DNA of 5,079 nucleotides, taken from NCBI GenBank assembly GCA_019310665.1, contig JAFDDW010000432.1, positions 1 to 5,079 of the forward strand, given 5' to 3'. The position numbers and the translations under genes were made by a program. Shown one piece after another: positions 4,830 to 5,079 of the stretch. This stretch comes from Deltaproteobacteria bacterium. Its GTDB lineage: Bacteria > Desulfobacterota > Desulfobacteria > Desulfobacterales > JAFDCJ01. Position 1 is the stretch's first letter. Each line of letters begins with the position of its first letter. The notes under the pieces are model-generated. The model was not told the DNA's origin and searched no databases. It worked only from the letters and a program-made list of their open reading frames with translations.

Positions 4830-5079
4830 CTATTGAGCAGCCGGTTCTCCAGGCGCTGTTGATACAACCCGGCCTAAGTCGGCGTTGAGATCAATCCCAT
4901 ATTTTTTTATACGCTTCCAGATGGTCACTCGGCTGACACCTAAAATACGGGCGGCTTCGGATTGATTGCCGGCTACGCGACGCAGGGTCTGGATCAGGTT
5001 GGTGCGTTCTTCTTCCCATGATATTGAGCCCATGGTGTGATTGGCAGACGGTCGTTTGCCAACGGCGGCGATTTTGGGG
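4830..5079 (-). CDS. C-terminal part of an NtrC/Fis-type regulator (runs off the window)
   Basis: The minus-strand frame is open from the right edge (5079) to a TAG at 4830-4832, giving at least 82 residues. An ATG at 5033 has no ribosome binding site and the frame continues upstream of it (KIAAVGKRPSANHT), so this is best read as the end of a longer protein. It contains a Fis-type (HTH_8) DNA-binding domain: EEERTNLIQTLRRVAGN, SEAARILGVS, and the recognition helix region RVTIWKRIKKYGI, followed by a short tail ending GEPAAQ. Such domains end sigma-54-dependent NtrC-family activators, so AAA+ and receiver domains are expected beyond the window. That is inference: neither is visible, and a small stand-alone protein is possible. 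The HTH core is duplicated at 3315-3464. Confidence 0.8.
   Translation of the reverse strand, partial: PKIAAVGKRPSANHTMGSISWEEERTNLIQTLRRVAGNQSEAARILGVSRVTIWKRIKKYGIDLNADLGRVVSTAPGEPAAQ
4865..5014 (-). repeat. 150-bp direct repeat, copy 2 (HTH core of the right-edge regulator)
   Basis: Partner of 3315-3464, in the same orientation at a distance of 1550 bp. The frame is intact here, so this is probably the donor or parental copy. The pair flanks the cNMP/PilZ gene. Confidence 0.95.

Overview
The window looks like part of an anaerobic, respiring Gram-negative chromosome, most probably a sulfate-reducing Desulfobacterota (Desulfobacterales-like). That assignment is inference from gene content: a split cytochrome b, periplasmic ethylbenzene-dehydrogenase-type haem proteins, NtrC-family regulators and a PilZ protein. 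No rRNA, tRNA, CRISPR array or transposase gene is visible.

Left part (1-1782, + strand): the C-terminal subunit of a split cytochrome b (137-553; PEWY motif, three membrane helices) is followed by a secreted haem-binding protein of the ethylbenzene dehydrogenase-related (EB_dh) family (790-1782; signal peptide, CX3CH motif). Together they suggest a membrane quinol-oxidising module passing electrons to a periplasmic cytochrome. The gap between them holds an imperfect palindromic element (628-683).

Middle (1783-3169): the spacer contains a strong 77-bp inverted repeat (1890-1966). Next comes the broken start of a response-regulator receiver domain (2087-2270), disrupted by an exact 13-bp tandem duplication and cut off before the expected phospho-acceptor region. 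Directly joined to it is a second, well-preserved EB_dh gene (2243-3169) that has no signal peptide. The join lies almost exactly where the mature part of the first paralogue begins, which suggests a rearrangement fused two gene fragments.

Right part (3170-5079): a small minus-strand gene for a stand-alone Fis-type helix-turn-helix protein (3283-3499) has a strong ribosome binding site but a single-base frameshift. Its core is a 150-bp segment that matches, with only 3 mismatches, the C-terminal HTH segment of a larger regulator that runs off the right edge on the minus strand (4830-5079). All three mismatches are silent. Between the two copies, on the plus strand, lies an intact gene for a cyclic-nucleotide-binding-fold plus PilZ protein (3811-4812), likely a c-di-GMP-responsive factor. 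The copies therefore form direct repeats around this gene. A perfect 21-bp AT-rich palindrome (3544-3564) sits upstream of the small HTH gene.

Overall this is a respiratory cytochrome locus that has collected pieces of NtrC-type regulators: a receiver start, a duplicated DNA-binding domain and a full regulator's end. The most interesting points are the duplicated HTH domain with only silent changes, and the signal-less cytochrome joined to a receiver remnant.
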